Assembly (NCBI GenBank): GCA_023389425.1
Contig: JAEWEK010000176.1
Coordinates: 1-12,592 of the forward strand
DNA: 12,592 nucleotides
DNA from: Pseudomonadota bacterium
GTDB taxonomy: Bacteria > Pseudomonadota > Gammaproteobacteria > Burkholderiales > Burkholderiaceae_D
Direction of reading: 5' to 3'
Shown: in pieces, positions 5,616 through 12,414 of the stretch
How positions within the stretch are numbered: position 1 is the first letter of the stretch
Layout of the letters: every line of letters begins with the position of its first letter
The notes under the pieces: model-generated
Databases searched by the model: none
What the model saw: the letters and a program-made list of their open reading frames with translations, nothing else
What the model was told of the DNA's origin: nothing
Made by a program: the position numbers and the translations under genes

Positions 5616-5936
5616 TCAGATCTTGAGTCGCTCGACCACTTCGCCTTTCAGGATGTGGCTGTCGATGATGTCGTCGATGTCGCTATTGTCGACATAGGTG
5701 TACCAGGTGCCCTGCGGGTAGACCACGACGACCGGGCCTTCCTCGCAGCGGTCAAGGCAACCGGACTTGTTGATGCGCACTTTCCCCGGGCCGTTCAGGC
5801 CGAGTTCTTTTATGCGCTTTTTTGCATAAGCCTGGGCGTCGATGGCGCCGCATTTGCCGCAGCTCTGGCGGCTTTCGTCCTCGCGCACATTGGTGCAGAA
5901 GAAGACGTGGTGTTCGTAAAATGGTGTGTCGCTCAT
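5616..5936 (-). CDS. Thioredoxin-like [2Fe-2S] ferredoxin-domain protein
   Basis: The product is a 106-aa soluble protein. The Cys pattern is Cys14 (VFFCTN), Cys26 and Cys29 (SCGKCG), then Cys60 and Cys64 (SGCLDRCEEGP). This matches thioredoxin-fold [2Fe-2S] ferredoxins related to the NuoE and HoxE type, with one extra Cys giving a CxxC at 26-29. The C-terminal half has VVVVYPQGTWY and ends in an acidic segment. It is likely a small electron carrier; its partner is unknown. The start at 5936 is preceded by AGGAG, a strong ribosome site about 4 nt away. A longer in-frame extension to 6020 would overlap the VanZ gene and lacks such a site. The gene is followed after 2 nt by the hydrolase gene and preceded by a 47-nt gap from the VanZ gene. 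Confidence 0.9.
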   Translation of the reverse strand: MSDTPFYEHHVFFCTNVREDESRQSCGKCGAIDAQAYAKKRIKELGLNGPGKVRINKSGCLDRCEEGPVVVVYPQGTWYTYVDNSDIDDIIDSHILKGEVVERLKI

Positions 5937-5983
5937 GGCGCTCCTGCCGCGATGGTTAATCCCGCAATGATACGCGTTCGGCG

Positions 5984-7105
5984 TCAATGATCGGGTTTGC
6001 GTGCGAAAAGCAGGAACCACAGCACGGCAAAAGGCCAGATCAGCGACAGCGCCTGTGCCGCGCCATTGAAGTTCAGGAACTTGCCCTGCACCCAGCCCTG
6101 CAGCGTCGAAACGAAGTAAGGGTTCACGGGAATCGTGTTGACCACCAGCAGCGACAGCAGCAGGGTCGCCACCGCCAGCCGCCGCTGCGCCACCTGCGGC
6201 GCGAAGGCCAGGCCGGCCAGCATGATCAGGCCGATCAGGAAGCCGCCCTCGGCGCCCGGCGTGATCCAGACGAAGGCGTTATCCGGCGTGAACAGCAGCG
6301 CGCTGGCCAGGGTCTTGGCCACCAGCGTGGCCGCCAGCATCGCCAGCAGCAGCGGATAGCGCGGGGCGCCGCGCCGCAGCAGGCACAGCAGGGCGAGGCC
6401 GGCGCCGGTCATGCCGCAGGCGGTGATGATGGTTTCCGACAGCCAGTACTGCTCCACGCTCATCTGCACGCCTGGGCGCAGCATGGCCACCAGGTCGATG
6501 CTGGTGTCGAACCAGTCGGACAACCACTCGGACACGATCGGCAGCACCTGGCCGTGGCCGAACAGGTAGCCCTGCGGATAGATCTGCGCCAGCGGCCACA
6601 GCGCCAGCAGCACCATGCCGGTGCTGGCCCAGGGCTCGAACCAGCGGCGGCGCAGCTGGTACAGGCGGCTTCCGTCGAGCAGCGGGCGGGCCAGCGCCGC
6701 GCCGATGATGGCGCCGATCAGGCAGCCCAGCGAGTTGGTCGCCAGGTCGAGGTTGGAGGCCACCCGTGTCGGCAGGAAGGTCTGCACCGCCTCCATCGTG
6801 CCCGAGAACAGGATGCCGAAGACGGCCGCCAGCACCACCGCTCCCACGCCGCGGATGCGCGGGTACATGCCGAGTACCAGCAGGCTGCCCAGCGGGATGT
6901 AGCCGAAGATATTGGTCAGCACGTCAAAGCCGGTCCAGTAGCGCTGCGGCGTCAGGTTCAGGTAGGCGAATGGCGACAGCCCGCTGTTGTGCCAGCCCGT
7001 GAACGGAAACCAGCTGGCGTAGACGATCAGCAGCAGGTAGGCCAGCAGCGTGACGCGCGCCACCGGCGAGGCGCGCGGCGTGACGGGGACTTCCTGTTCG
7101 GTCAT
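5984..7105 (-). CDS. VanZ-family integral membrane protein
   Basis: The product is 373 aa with about nine or ten predicted membrane segments. The N-terminal half matches the VanZ-like fold: LLLIVYASWFPF (about 24-35), DVLTNIFGYIPLGSLLVLG (about 61-79), GTMEAVQTFLPTR (about 102-114) and NLDLATNSLGCLIGA. The C-terminal half adds further helices not present in short VanZ proteins. VanZ of glycopeptide-resistant enterococci gives low-level teicoplanin resistance by an unknown mechanism; the role in Gram-negative bacteria is not established. Its ATG overlaps the lipoprotein stop by 4 nt (ATGA, 7102-7105), tying it closely to the MCE transport genes. A resistance function should not be assumed. Confidence 0.88.
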   Translation of the reverse strand: MTEQEVPVTPRASPVARVTLLAYLLLIVYASWFPFTGWHNSGLSPFAYLNLTPQRYWTGFDVLTNIFGYIPLGSLLVLGMYPRIRGVGAVVLAAVFGILFSGTMEAVQTFLPTRVASNLDLATNSLGCLIGAIIGAALARPLLDGSRLYQLRRRWFEPWASTGMVLLALWPLAQIYPQGYLFGHGQVLPIVSEWLSDWFDTSIDLVAMLRPGVQMSVEQYWLSETIITACGMTGAGLALLCLLRRGAPRYPLLLAMLAATLVAKTLASALLFTPDNAFVWITPGAEGGFLIGLIMLAGLAFAPQVAQRRLAVATLLLSLLVVNTIPVNPYFVSTLQGWVQGKFLNFNGAAQALSLIWPFAVLWFLLFARKPDH

Positions 7106-7710
7106 CGGGTGGCGACGTGCTGCGACGCGAGCCAGGCCGCGATGTCGTCGGCGATGCCGTCGACGCTGGCCGCCAGCGCGCGCGCGCCGCCGGATGCATC
7201 GGCGCTGGGCGCGGGCGTGCTGCGGCTGAAAGTCTTCTGGTCGACCAGCGCGTGGCCGTTCAGCAGCGAGGCGCGCACCACGACCATGCCCTGGCTCTGG
7301 CTGGCGCTGGCGAAGGCGTGCACGAACTCGTCGACCTGCAGCCGCAGGATCGGCGCGCCGGTGGCGGCGTCGCTGGAGCCGAGCACCTTGGCCCCGGTCT
7401 GCGACAGCCGCGACTTCAGGCGCTGCGTCACCAGTTCCAGCGGATTGGCATTCCAGCGGCTGTTGGCGTAGGCGCGCGCCTGCATCGGGTCCGCGTAGTT
7501 CAGGCGGTAGAACATCTTCTCGCTCTCGAGCGCCGGCGAGCCGGTGGCGTCGGTGACCACCAAGGCCGGCAGCGGCGCATCGATGCGCAGGTCGGCGCGC
7601 GGCGTGGAGGGGCCGAGGTCGAACAGGGTGTCGGGCTGCTTGTCGCCCGTTGCGCAGCCGGCCAGCACGGTGGCGGCGGCCAGCGCGGCCAGGAAGCGGA
7701 TCAGGTTCAT
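7102..7710 (-). CDS. ABC-type transport auxiliary lipoprotein (PqiC-like)
   Basis: The product is a 202-aa predicted lipoprotein: hydrophobic signal (residues 4-16), lipobox LAGC with Cys19, then a periplasmic domain. The stretch PDTLFDLGP and the segment MFYRLNYADPMQARAYANSR resemble the PqiC/ABC_trans_aux family (PF03886), outer-membrane lipoproteins that work with MCE proteins. The start at 7710 is preferred because GAGG lies 6 nt upstream. An in-frame ATG at 7722 overlaps the MCE gene stop by 4 nt but lacks a ribosome site and would put charged residues before the signal. It probably links the periplasmic MCE assembly to the outer membrane. Confidence 0.85.
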   Translation of the reverse strand: MNLIRFLAALAAATVLAGCATGDKQPDTLFDLGPSTPRADLRIDAPLPALVVTDATGSPALESEKMFYRLNYADPMQARAYANSRWNANPLELVTQRLKSRLSQTGAKVLGSSDAATGAPILRLQVDEFVHAFASASQSQGMVVVRASLLNGHALVDQKTFSRSTPAPSADASGGARALAASVDGIADDIAAWLASQHVATR

Positions 7711-7718
7711 GGTGGTCC

Positions 7719-8645
7719 TCATTTGGTCGGGGCGACGAAGCCGGGTTCGCCCGGGCCAGGCTGGGCTTTCGGTCCGCCGAACAGGATACCCTGCGGACGG
7801 TCGGAGAAGGAATCGGCGGTGCGCTTGACCGAGCGCAGCGTCGAGCGGGCCTGGTCGGTGACGTCCGTGATGTGCGGGAGCGCTTCCGTTTCCAGGCTGC
7901 TGGTCACGCCCTGCAGCGAACCGATGGCGCCGTTCAGGCGTTCCACCGGGCCGTCCGGCGCCTGCAGTTTCGTCACCATATTGTTGGCGTTATTGGCCAG
8001 CGTATTCACCGCGCCGGCGGTCTGGTCCAGCCTGCGGGTCAGTCCCGGCAGCTCGTCCAGCGCGGGCTGGAGCCGTTTCGGGATCTCGCCGTAGGCCGCC
8101 GCGGTCTTGCCGATGTTGTCGAAGGCGCCGATGATGGTCTGCTGGTTCTCGGGACTCACCAGCTTGTCCAGGTTGGCCGTGATGTGTTCGGTCTTTTCCA
8201 GGATGGCCAGGCCGCGCTGCTCGATCTGGTCCAGCAGGCCCGGGCGCATCGGGATGCGCGCCACATTGCCCGGCGCGCTGGGCAGGCGCGGCGACCCGGT
8301 GCGGTCGTCGTCCAGCTGCAGGAAGGCCAGGCCGGTCACGCCCTGGTAGCCGAGCGAGGCGAAGGTGGTGGTGGTGACCGGGGTCTCGGTGTCGACCGAC
8401 AGCTTGATGAGGATCTGCCCGGTCACGCGCGGATCGAAGCTGATGTCGTCCACCCGGCCCACTTCCAGCCCGCGATAGCGCACCGTCGCCTGCGGGTTCA
8501 GGCCCGCCATCGATTGCGTGGTGACGATCTCGTAGGGGATGGTCTTGGTGCGGTCGCGGTTCAGCCAGATCCCGACCAGCACGGCGGCGACCAGCAGGGC
8601 GATCGTGAAGATGCCCGTCATCAGGGCGTGCGATCTGTTTTCCAT
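7719..8645 (-). CDS. MCE-domain (MlaD-type) phospholipid-transport protein
   Basis: The product is 308 aa. An N-terminal membrane anchor (about residues 9-28) precedes one MCE domain (about 37-113) with SMAGLNPQATVRYRGLEVG and GYQGVTGLAFLQL. A long, mostly helical tail (about 130-285) contains EKTEHITANLDKL and repeated small and polar residues. Canonical MlaD is about 180 aa, so the extended tail is more like the larger MCE proteins in which C-terminal helices form a tube. It sits in the inner membrane facing the periplasm and should bind the permease-ATPase pair encoded just upstream. One nt separates its start from the ATPase gene stop. Confidence 0.92.
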   Translation of the reverse strand: MENRSHALMTGIFTIALLVAAVLVGIWLNRDRTKTIPYEIVTTQSMAGLNPQATVRYRGLEVGRVDDISFDPRVTGQILIKLSVDTETPVTTTTFASLGYQGVTGLAFLQLDDDRTGSPRLPSAPGNVARIPMRPGLLDQIEQRGLAILEKTEHITANLDKLVSPENQQTIIGAFDNIGKTAAAYGEIPKRLQPALDELPGLTRRLDQTAGAVNTLANNANNMVTKLQAPDGPVERLNGAIGSLQGVTSSLETEALPHITDVTDQARSTLRSVKRTADSFSDRPQGILFGGPKAQPGPGEPGFVAPTK

Positions 8646-8646
8646 A

Positions 8647-9495
8647 TCAGTTCTCCGATTCCTTGGCGGCGTTCCTCTGCTCGAGCACTTCGAGCGCGCG
8701 CTGCCCGCGCGGGCCGAGGAAGAATTGTTTGATGAACGGATGGTCGACGCGCAGCACGTCGCAGGTCGGGCCGACCGCGATCACGTGCTTCTCCGCCAGC
8801 ACCGCGATCCGGGTCGACAGCGCGAACAGCGTGTCGAGGTCGTGCGTGACCATCACCACCGTCAGCTTCAGCTCCTTGTGCAGGGTCTGGATCAGGGCCA
8901 CGAAGGCGTCCGACAGGTCGGGGTCGAGGCCGGCGGTGGGCTCGTCCAGGAACAGCAGCTGCGGCTCGAGCGCGAGGGCGCGCGCCAGCGCCGCGCGCTT
9001 GACCATGCCGCCGGACAGGTCGGACGGCATCTTGTTCGCGTGCTCGGCGCCGAGGCCGACCATGTTCATCTTGAGCAGCACGGCGTCGCGGATCACGTCC
9101 TCGGGCAGGGCGCGCAGCTCGCGCATCGGCTGCGCGATGTTCTCGAACACCGTCAGCGCCGAATACAGCGCGCCTTCCTGGAACAGCATGCCCCAGTGGT
9201 TGCGCATCTTCTGCAGCTGCTCGGGATCGGCGGTGCTGATGTCCTCGCCGAACACCACCACGCTGCCGCGCGAAGGCTTTTCCAGGCCGAGCATCTGGCG
9301 CAGCAGCACGGTCTTGCCGGTGCCGGAGCCGCCCACGATCGACAGGATCTCGCCGGCGTAGACCTTCAGGTTCAGGTCCTGGTGCACGACGGTGCGGCCG
9401 AACTTGGTCCACAGGTTGCGGATCTCGACCACCGGCGGGCCGACGTCCTCGTCGGGCTTGCGATTGAGTTGCTGCGGCGTGCGCTCGGTCACCAT
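8647..9495 (-). CDS. MlaF-type ABC transporter ATP-binding protein
   Basis: The product is a 282-aa cytoplasmic ATPase of the MCE-associated ABC family. Walker A is GGSGTGKT (55-62), the Q-loop is Gln106 in GMLFQEGALYS, the signature is LSGGM (160-164), Walker B is LLFLDEP (180-186), and the H-loop is His218 in VTHD. FQEGALYSALTVFEN and the variant LSGGM signature are typical of MlaF-like ATPases, here expected to power lipid movement through the adjacent permease. The ATG at 9495 overlaps the permease stop by 7 nt; a GTG one codon later is an alternative. The C-terminal tail after about residue 255 is charged and may contact the other subunit. Confidence 0.93.
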   Translation of the reverse strand: MVTERTPQQLNRKPDEDVGPPVVEIRNLWTKFGRTVVHQDLNLKVYAGEILSIVGGSGTGKTVLLRQMLGLEKPSRGSVVVFGEDISTADPEQLQKMRNHWGMLFQEGALYSALTVFENIAQPMRELRALPEDVIRDAVLLKMNMVGLGAEHANKMPSDLSGGMVKRAALARALALEPQLLFLDEPTAGLDPDLSDAFVALIQTLHKELKLTVVMVTHDLDTLFALSTRIAVLAEKHVIAVGPTCDVLRVDHPFIKQFFLGPRGQRALEVLEQRNAAKESEN

Positions 9496-10631
9496 GAGAA
9501 CCCCACGCCGTTGAAGATGATCGCGTACACCGCGTCGGCCAGGATCACCACGGTGATCGAGGTGACCACCGAAGTGGTGGTGCCGCGGCCGAGGCTTTCG
9601 GTGTTCGGCTTGATGCGCAGGCCGAAGTGGCAGGACACCAGCGCGATCAGCACGCCGAAGGTCGCGCCCTTGAGCAGGCCGATGGTGTAGTTGATCTCCG
9701 GGACCGCCGACGGCAGCTTCTGCAGGAAGTAATGCGCGGCCAGGTGCAGCTCGATCTTGGCCGAGACCATGCCGCCGATGATGGCCATGGCGTCGGTCCA
9801 CACCACCAGCAGCGGCATCGAGACCGCCAGCGCGATCACTTTCGGCATGATCAGGCGGAAGCCGTGCGGGATGCCCATCACCAGCATGGCGTCGAGTTCC
9901 TCGGTCACCCGCATCACGCCCAGCTGCGCTGTGATCGAGGAGCCGGAGCGGCCGGCGACGAGGATCGCGGCCAGCAGCGGGCCGAGCTCGCGGATGATGC
10001 TCATGCCGAGGATGTTGACGAGGTAGATGTCGCCACCGAACATGCGCAGCTGCTGCGCCGACAGGTAGGACAGCACCACGCCGATCAGGAAGCCGACCAG
10101 CGCCGTGATGCCGAGCGCCTGGAAGCCGGAATGGAAAATATTGGCCGAGATTTCCTTCCACGGCCCGGCCAGCGGATTACGCAGGAAGCGGCCGAGGTCC
10201 AGCACCAGGCTGCCGATCAGCTTGATGAACGAGTACAGGTGTTCGAAGAAGGAGAGCATGCCGGCGCCGAGCCGGATCACCCAGTCGAGGCTGCTCTTGC
10301 GCTGGCGCGGCAGTTCGTTGTGGCTGGCTTCCTCGACGCGGGCGAAGATGTCTTCCTGCTTGGGATCGAGCGTCAGCTGCGGCGGGCGCTGCTTGCCCCA
10401 GGCGTTCCAGAACATCTGGGCGCCGATGTGATCGAGGCTGTCGATCTGCGACAGGTCCCAGGCCAGGTCGGCGCGGCCCTTGTAGTCGGCGAGCTCCTTG
10501 CTGATCTTCTTCAGCACGCCACCTTTCGCGCACAGGGCGTGCACTTGCCAGACGCCGCTGGCAACGACGGATGTTCCCGCGCCAGCGTCGGGATGGTTAA
10601 GTGTTAACGTTGGCGCATTTTCAAGCTGCAT
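9489..10631 (-). CDS. MlaE-type ABC permease with N-terminal STAS-like domain
   Basis: The product is 380 aa. Residues about 20-103 resemble a STAS domain (VWQVHALCAKGG, DLAWDLSQIDSLDHIGAQMFWNAWG); in E. coli this function is the separate protein MlaB. Residues about 115-380 are the MlaE permease, with an amphipathic entry helix, then LVGFLIGVVLSYLSAQQL, SIIRELGPLLAAILVAGRSG, ELDAMLVMGIP and C-terminal helices ending NGVGFSW. It is an inner-membrane lipid transporter subunit acting with the ATPase and MCE protein encoded downstream. It begins 54 nt after the radical SAM gene; that gap holds the 12-nt palindrome GGCAGCGCTGCC but no convincing terminator. Confidence 0.93.
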   Translation of the reverse strand: MQLENAPTLTLNHPDAGAGTSVVASGVWQVHALCAKGGVLKKISKELADYKGRADLAWDLSQIDSLDHIGAQMFWNAWGKQRPPQLTLDPKQEDIFARVEEASHNELPRQRKSSLDWVIRLGAGMLSFFEHLYSFIKLIGSLVLDLGRFLRNPLAGPWKEISANIFHSGFQALGITALVGFLIGVVLSYLSAQQLRMFGGDIYLVNILGMSIIRELGPLLAAILVAGRSGSSITAQLGVMRVTEELDAMLVMGIPHGFRLIMPKVIALAVSMPLLVVWTDAMAIIGGMVSAKIELHLAAHYFLQKLPSAVPEINYTIGLLKGATFGVLIALVSCHFGLRIKPNTESLGRGTTTSVVTSITVVILADAVYAIIFNGVGFSW

Positions 10632-10685
10632 TGCGCCAGTGTAAAAGAGATTCGGCAGCGCTGCCAGCGCCGCACAGTTGACTCT

Positions 10686-12173
10686 TCAGGCCGCCAGATG
10701 GCGCACCTGGCGCTCGGGCGCGGCGGCTTTCGTCTTCGGCGTTGCCGCATGGGAATCGATGCGGCCGGCATAGTCGCTGGCCAGCAGTTCGGCGGCCGCG
10801 GCGGATGGCATGCCTTGCTCTTCGAGCCACTGGCGCACCAGGGCCGCCAGGCGGTCGAGGGCGATGCGGTGGGTGGCGTCGGTCTTCGTGTACATCCAAT
10901 CCGAGAAGGCCATGAAGTTGGCGAAGGGCGTGGTGCCAAGCAATTGCTTGACGGTATTGCCGAAGCGGCCGGAGTTGGCGACCAGGTCCCAGTAGCGGGC
11001 GAAGCGCACCAGGCGCTGCATGGTCGGGAAGCCGATGCGGTCGGTGGCGAGGATGGTATAGGGCGGATGCGGGTCGTAGGCCATCTGGAACGGTCCGGTG
11101 TGGCGAATGATCGGCGTGCCGCGCAGGCGCTTGAGGATGCCGAACTGGATTTCGTGGGGGCCGAGCGCCACCAGGTGATCGAAACCGCGCGCGAAACTGT
11201 CGACGTCTTCGCCCGGCAGGCCGGCGATCAGGTCGATGTGCAGGTGGGCGTGCGAATGCTGGTGCAGCCAGCGGATATTGTCGGCAGCCTTTTCATTGTT
11301 CTGGCGGCGGCTGACCAGGGCCTGCACTTCCGGATTGAAGCTCTGGATGCCGATTTCGAATTGCAGGGCGCCGGGCGGGAATTGGGCGATGCTTTCCTTC
11401 AGCGCGTCGGGCAGGTGGTCCGGGACGAGTTCGAAATGCGCGTAGACGGGATCGTGCGGATTGGCCTGCAGCTTATCGTGGAAGAACTGCAGGATGCGCT
11501 GGCTGGTCTTCACGTTCAGGTTGAAGGTACGGTCGACAAACTTGAACAGGCGCGCGCCGCGCTGGTACAGAGATTCCATCTGGTCCAGGAAGGCGTCGAG
11601 CGGGAAGGGCCATGCGGTCTTGTCAAGCGACGACAGGCAGAACTCGCATTTGAAAGGGCAGCCGCGCGAGGCTTCCACATAAATGGTGCGATGGGCGATG
11701 TCGTCCTTGCTGTACAAATCATAGGGCAGGGTGATCTGGTCCATGGGCGGCTGTTCGCCGGCGTGGATTTTCATCAGCGGCTGCGGGCCGTTCAGGATTT
11801 GCGCGCACAGCTTGGGGAAAGTCTTGTCGCCCCAGCCGGTCACCACATAGTCGGCTTCCTTCACGATTTGCTGTTCAGCCGTTTCGTAAGAAACTTCCGG
11901 GCCGCCCAGTATGACTGCTACCTCAGGCGCGACGCGCTTGAGCATGGCCACCAGTTTGGCCGTTTCTTCCACGTTCCATATATAGACGCCGAAACCGACG
12001 ATGCGCGGCTTGCGCGCGAGGATGCGTTCGACCAGGTCGGCCGTCTTGGCGCCGATGACGAATTCCTGGATGGAAGTCTCCGCCTGCAGCTCGCCCATAT
12101 TGGCCAGCAGGTAGCGCAAGCCCAGTGAAGCGTGGGTGTAGCGGGCATTGAGCGTGGAAAGCAGGATGGTCAT
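10686..12173 (-). CDS. B12-binding-type radical SAM protein with DUF4080-like C-terminus
   Basis: The product is 495 aa. Residues 1-130 resemble the cobalamin-binding-like domain found before radical SAM domains (ILLSTLNARYTHASLGLRYL, VGFGVYIWNVEE, VILGGPEVSYE). The classical DxHxxG cobalamin motif is not visible, so cobalamin use is uncertain. The radical SAM cluster is CxxxCxxC at Cys172, Cys176 and Cys179 (GCPFKCEFC). Core barrel features follow, such as FKFVDRTFN, LQFEIGIQSFN and HIDLIAGLPGED. The C-terminal region (about 350-475) resembles DUF4080. Reaction and substrate are unknown. The start at 12173 begins the conserved strand; a longer in-frame form to 12365 would run through the rRNA promoters. 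It is divergent from the rRNA operon and could be first gene of the long operon downstream. Confidence 0.88.
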   Translation of the reverse strand: MTILLSTLNARYTHASLGLRYLLANMGELQAETSIQEFVIGAKTADLVERILARKPRIVGFGVYIWNVEETAKLVAMLKRVAPEVAVILGGPEVSYETAEQQIVKEADYVVTGWGDKTFPKLCAQILNGPQPLMKIHAGEQPPMDQITLPYDLYSKDDIAHRTIYVEASRGCPFKCEFCLSSLDKTAWPFPLDAFLDQMESLYQRGARLFKFVDRTFNLNVKTSQRILQFFHDKLQANPHDPVYAHFELVPDHLPDALKESIAQFPPGALQFEIGIQSFNPEVQALVSRRQNNEKAADNIRWLHQHSHAHLHIDLIAGLPGEDVDSFARGFDHLVALGPHEIQFGILKRLRGTPIIRHTGPFQMAYDPHPPYTILATDRIGFPTMQRLVRFARYWDLVANSGRFGNTVKQLLGTTPFANFMAFSDWMYTKTDATHRIALDRLAALVRQWLEEQGMPSAAAAELLASDYAGRIDSHAATPKTKAAAPERQVRHLAA

Positions 12174-12200
12174 TGCACTGTCCGGATCGAAGAAGCGCAC

Positions 12201-12206
12201 ATTGTA
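12201..12206 (-). promoter_or_regulatory. Candidate -10 box for the radical SAM gene
   Basis: The minus strand reads TACAAT here, 27 nt upstream of the ATG. The matching -35 window (about 12224-12229, GGGTTC) is poor. It overlaps the GC palindrome and the -35 of the divergent rRNA promoter, so the two promoters would compete for the same DNA. Confidence 0.35.
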
Positions 12207-12218
12207 CTGTGCCTGCCC

Positions 12219-12248
12219 TTGCGGAACCCCGCGCGGGGCCGCTATAAT
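12219..12248 (+). promoter_or_regulatory. rRNA operon promoter P1
   Basis: TTGCGG (12219-12224), an 18-bp spacer, then TATAAT (12243-12248), followed directly by GCGCCTCC. TATAAT plus a GCGCC(A/T)CC discriminator is the arrangement of E. coli rrn P1 promoters, whose GC-rich discriminators underlie stringent and growth-rate control. The spacer contains the perfect palindrome CCCCGCGCGGGG (12227-12238), which could be an operator or a coincidence of high GC. Confidence 0.7.
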
Positions 12249-12296
12249 GCGCCTCCGCTTCGATGAGGTGCGCTTCAAACAAACCGAAGCGAAGCG

Positions 12297-12337
12297 AAAA
12301 AAAGGAAGTTGACGATCATCGCGAAACACTGCATAAT
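12297..12337 (+). promoter_or_regulatory. rRNA operon promoter P2 with A-tract
   Basis: TTGACG (12309-12314), a 17-bp spacer and CATAAT (12332-12337) form a good sigma70 promoter about 90 bp downstream of P1. A run of seven A (12297-12303) lies just upstream of the -35, as in UP elements that bind the RNA polymerase alpha C-terminal domain. Confidence 0.65.
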
Positions 12338-12384
12338 CTCGCTTCTCTGCTGCTGACGAACACAACGCTTCGCGGAATGCAGCA

Positions 12385-12414
12385 AGGCAGTCTGATCTGC
12401 CTGTTCTTTAACAA
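12385..12414 (+). promoter_or_regulatory. boxB-boxA antitermination signals of the rRNA leader
   Basis: AGGCAG, loop TCTGAT, CTGCCT (12385-12402) forms a boxB-like hairpin. It is followed by TGTTCTTTAACAA (12402-12414), which differs in one base from the E. coli rrn boxA core TGCTCTTTAACAA. BoxA binds NusB-NusE and protects rRNA transcripts from Rho. This fixes the identity of the region as an rRNA leader. Confidence 0.8.

Noticed and set aside
5984..7105. Glycopeptide-resistance gene
   Set aside because: The protein is only a VanZ-family member. There are no vanA/H/X/S/R genes, and the context is phospholipid transport in a Gram-negative bacterium.
5987..7471. 494-aa plus-strand open frame across the VanZ and lipoprotein genes
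   Set aside because: It is rich in Gln, Arg and His with no recognisable motif. It mirrors the membrane-protein genes on the other strand, which have family motifs and coupled starts.
9627..10607. 326-aa plus-strand open frame opposite the permease gene
   Set aside because: Composition is an antisense shadow (Gln/His/Ala/Asp-rich), with no motif. The permease on the minus strand is clearly conserved.
10632..10685. Palindrome GGCAGCGCTGCC between the radical SAM and permease genes as a terminator
   Set aside because: It has no true loop. The following minus-strand sequence (GAATCTCTTTTACACT) has only a short T-run several bases away, so readthrough seems likely.
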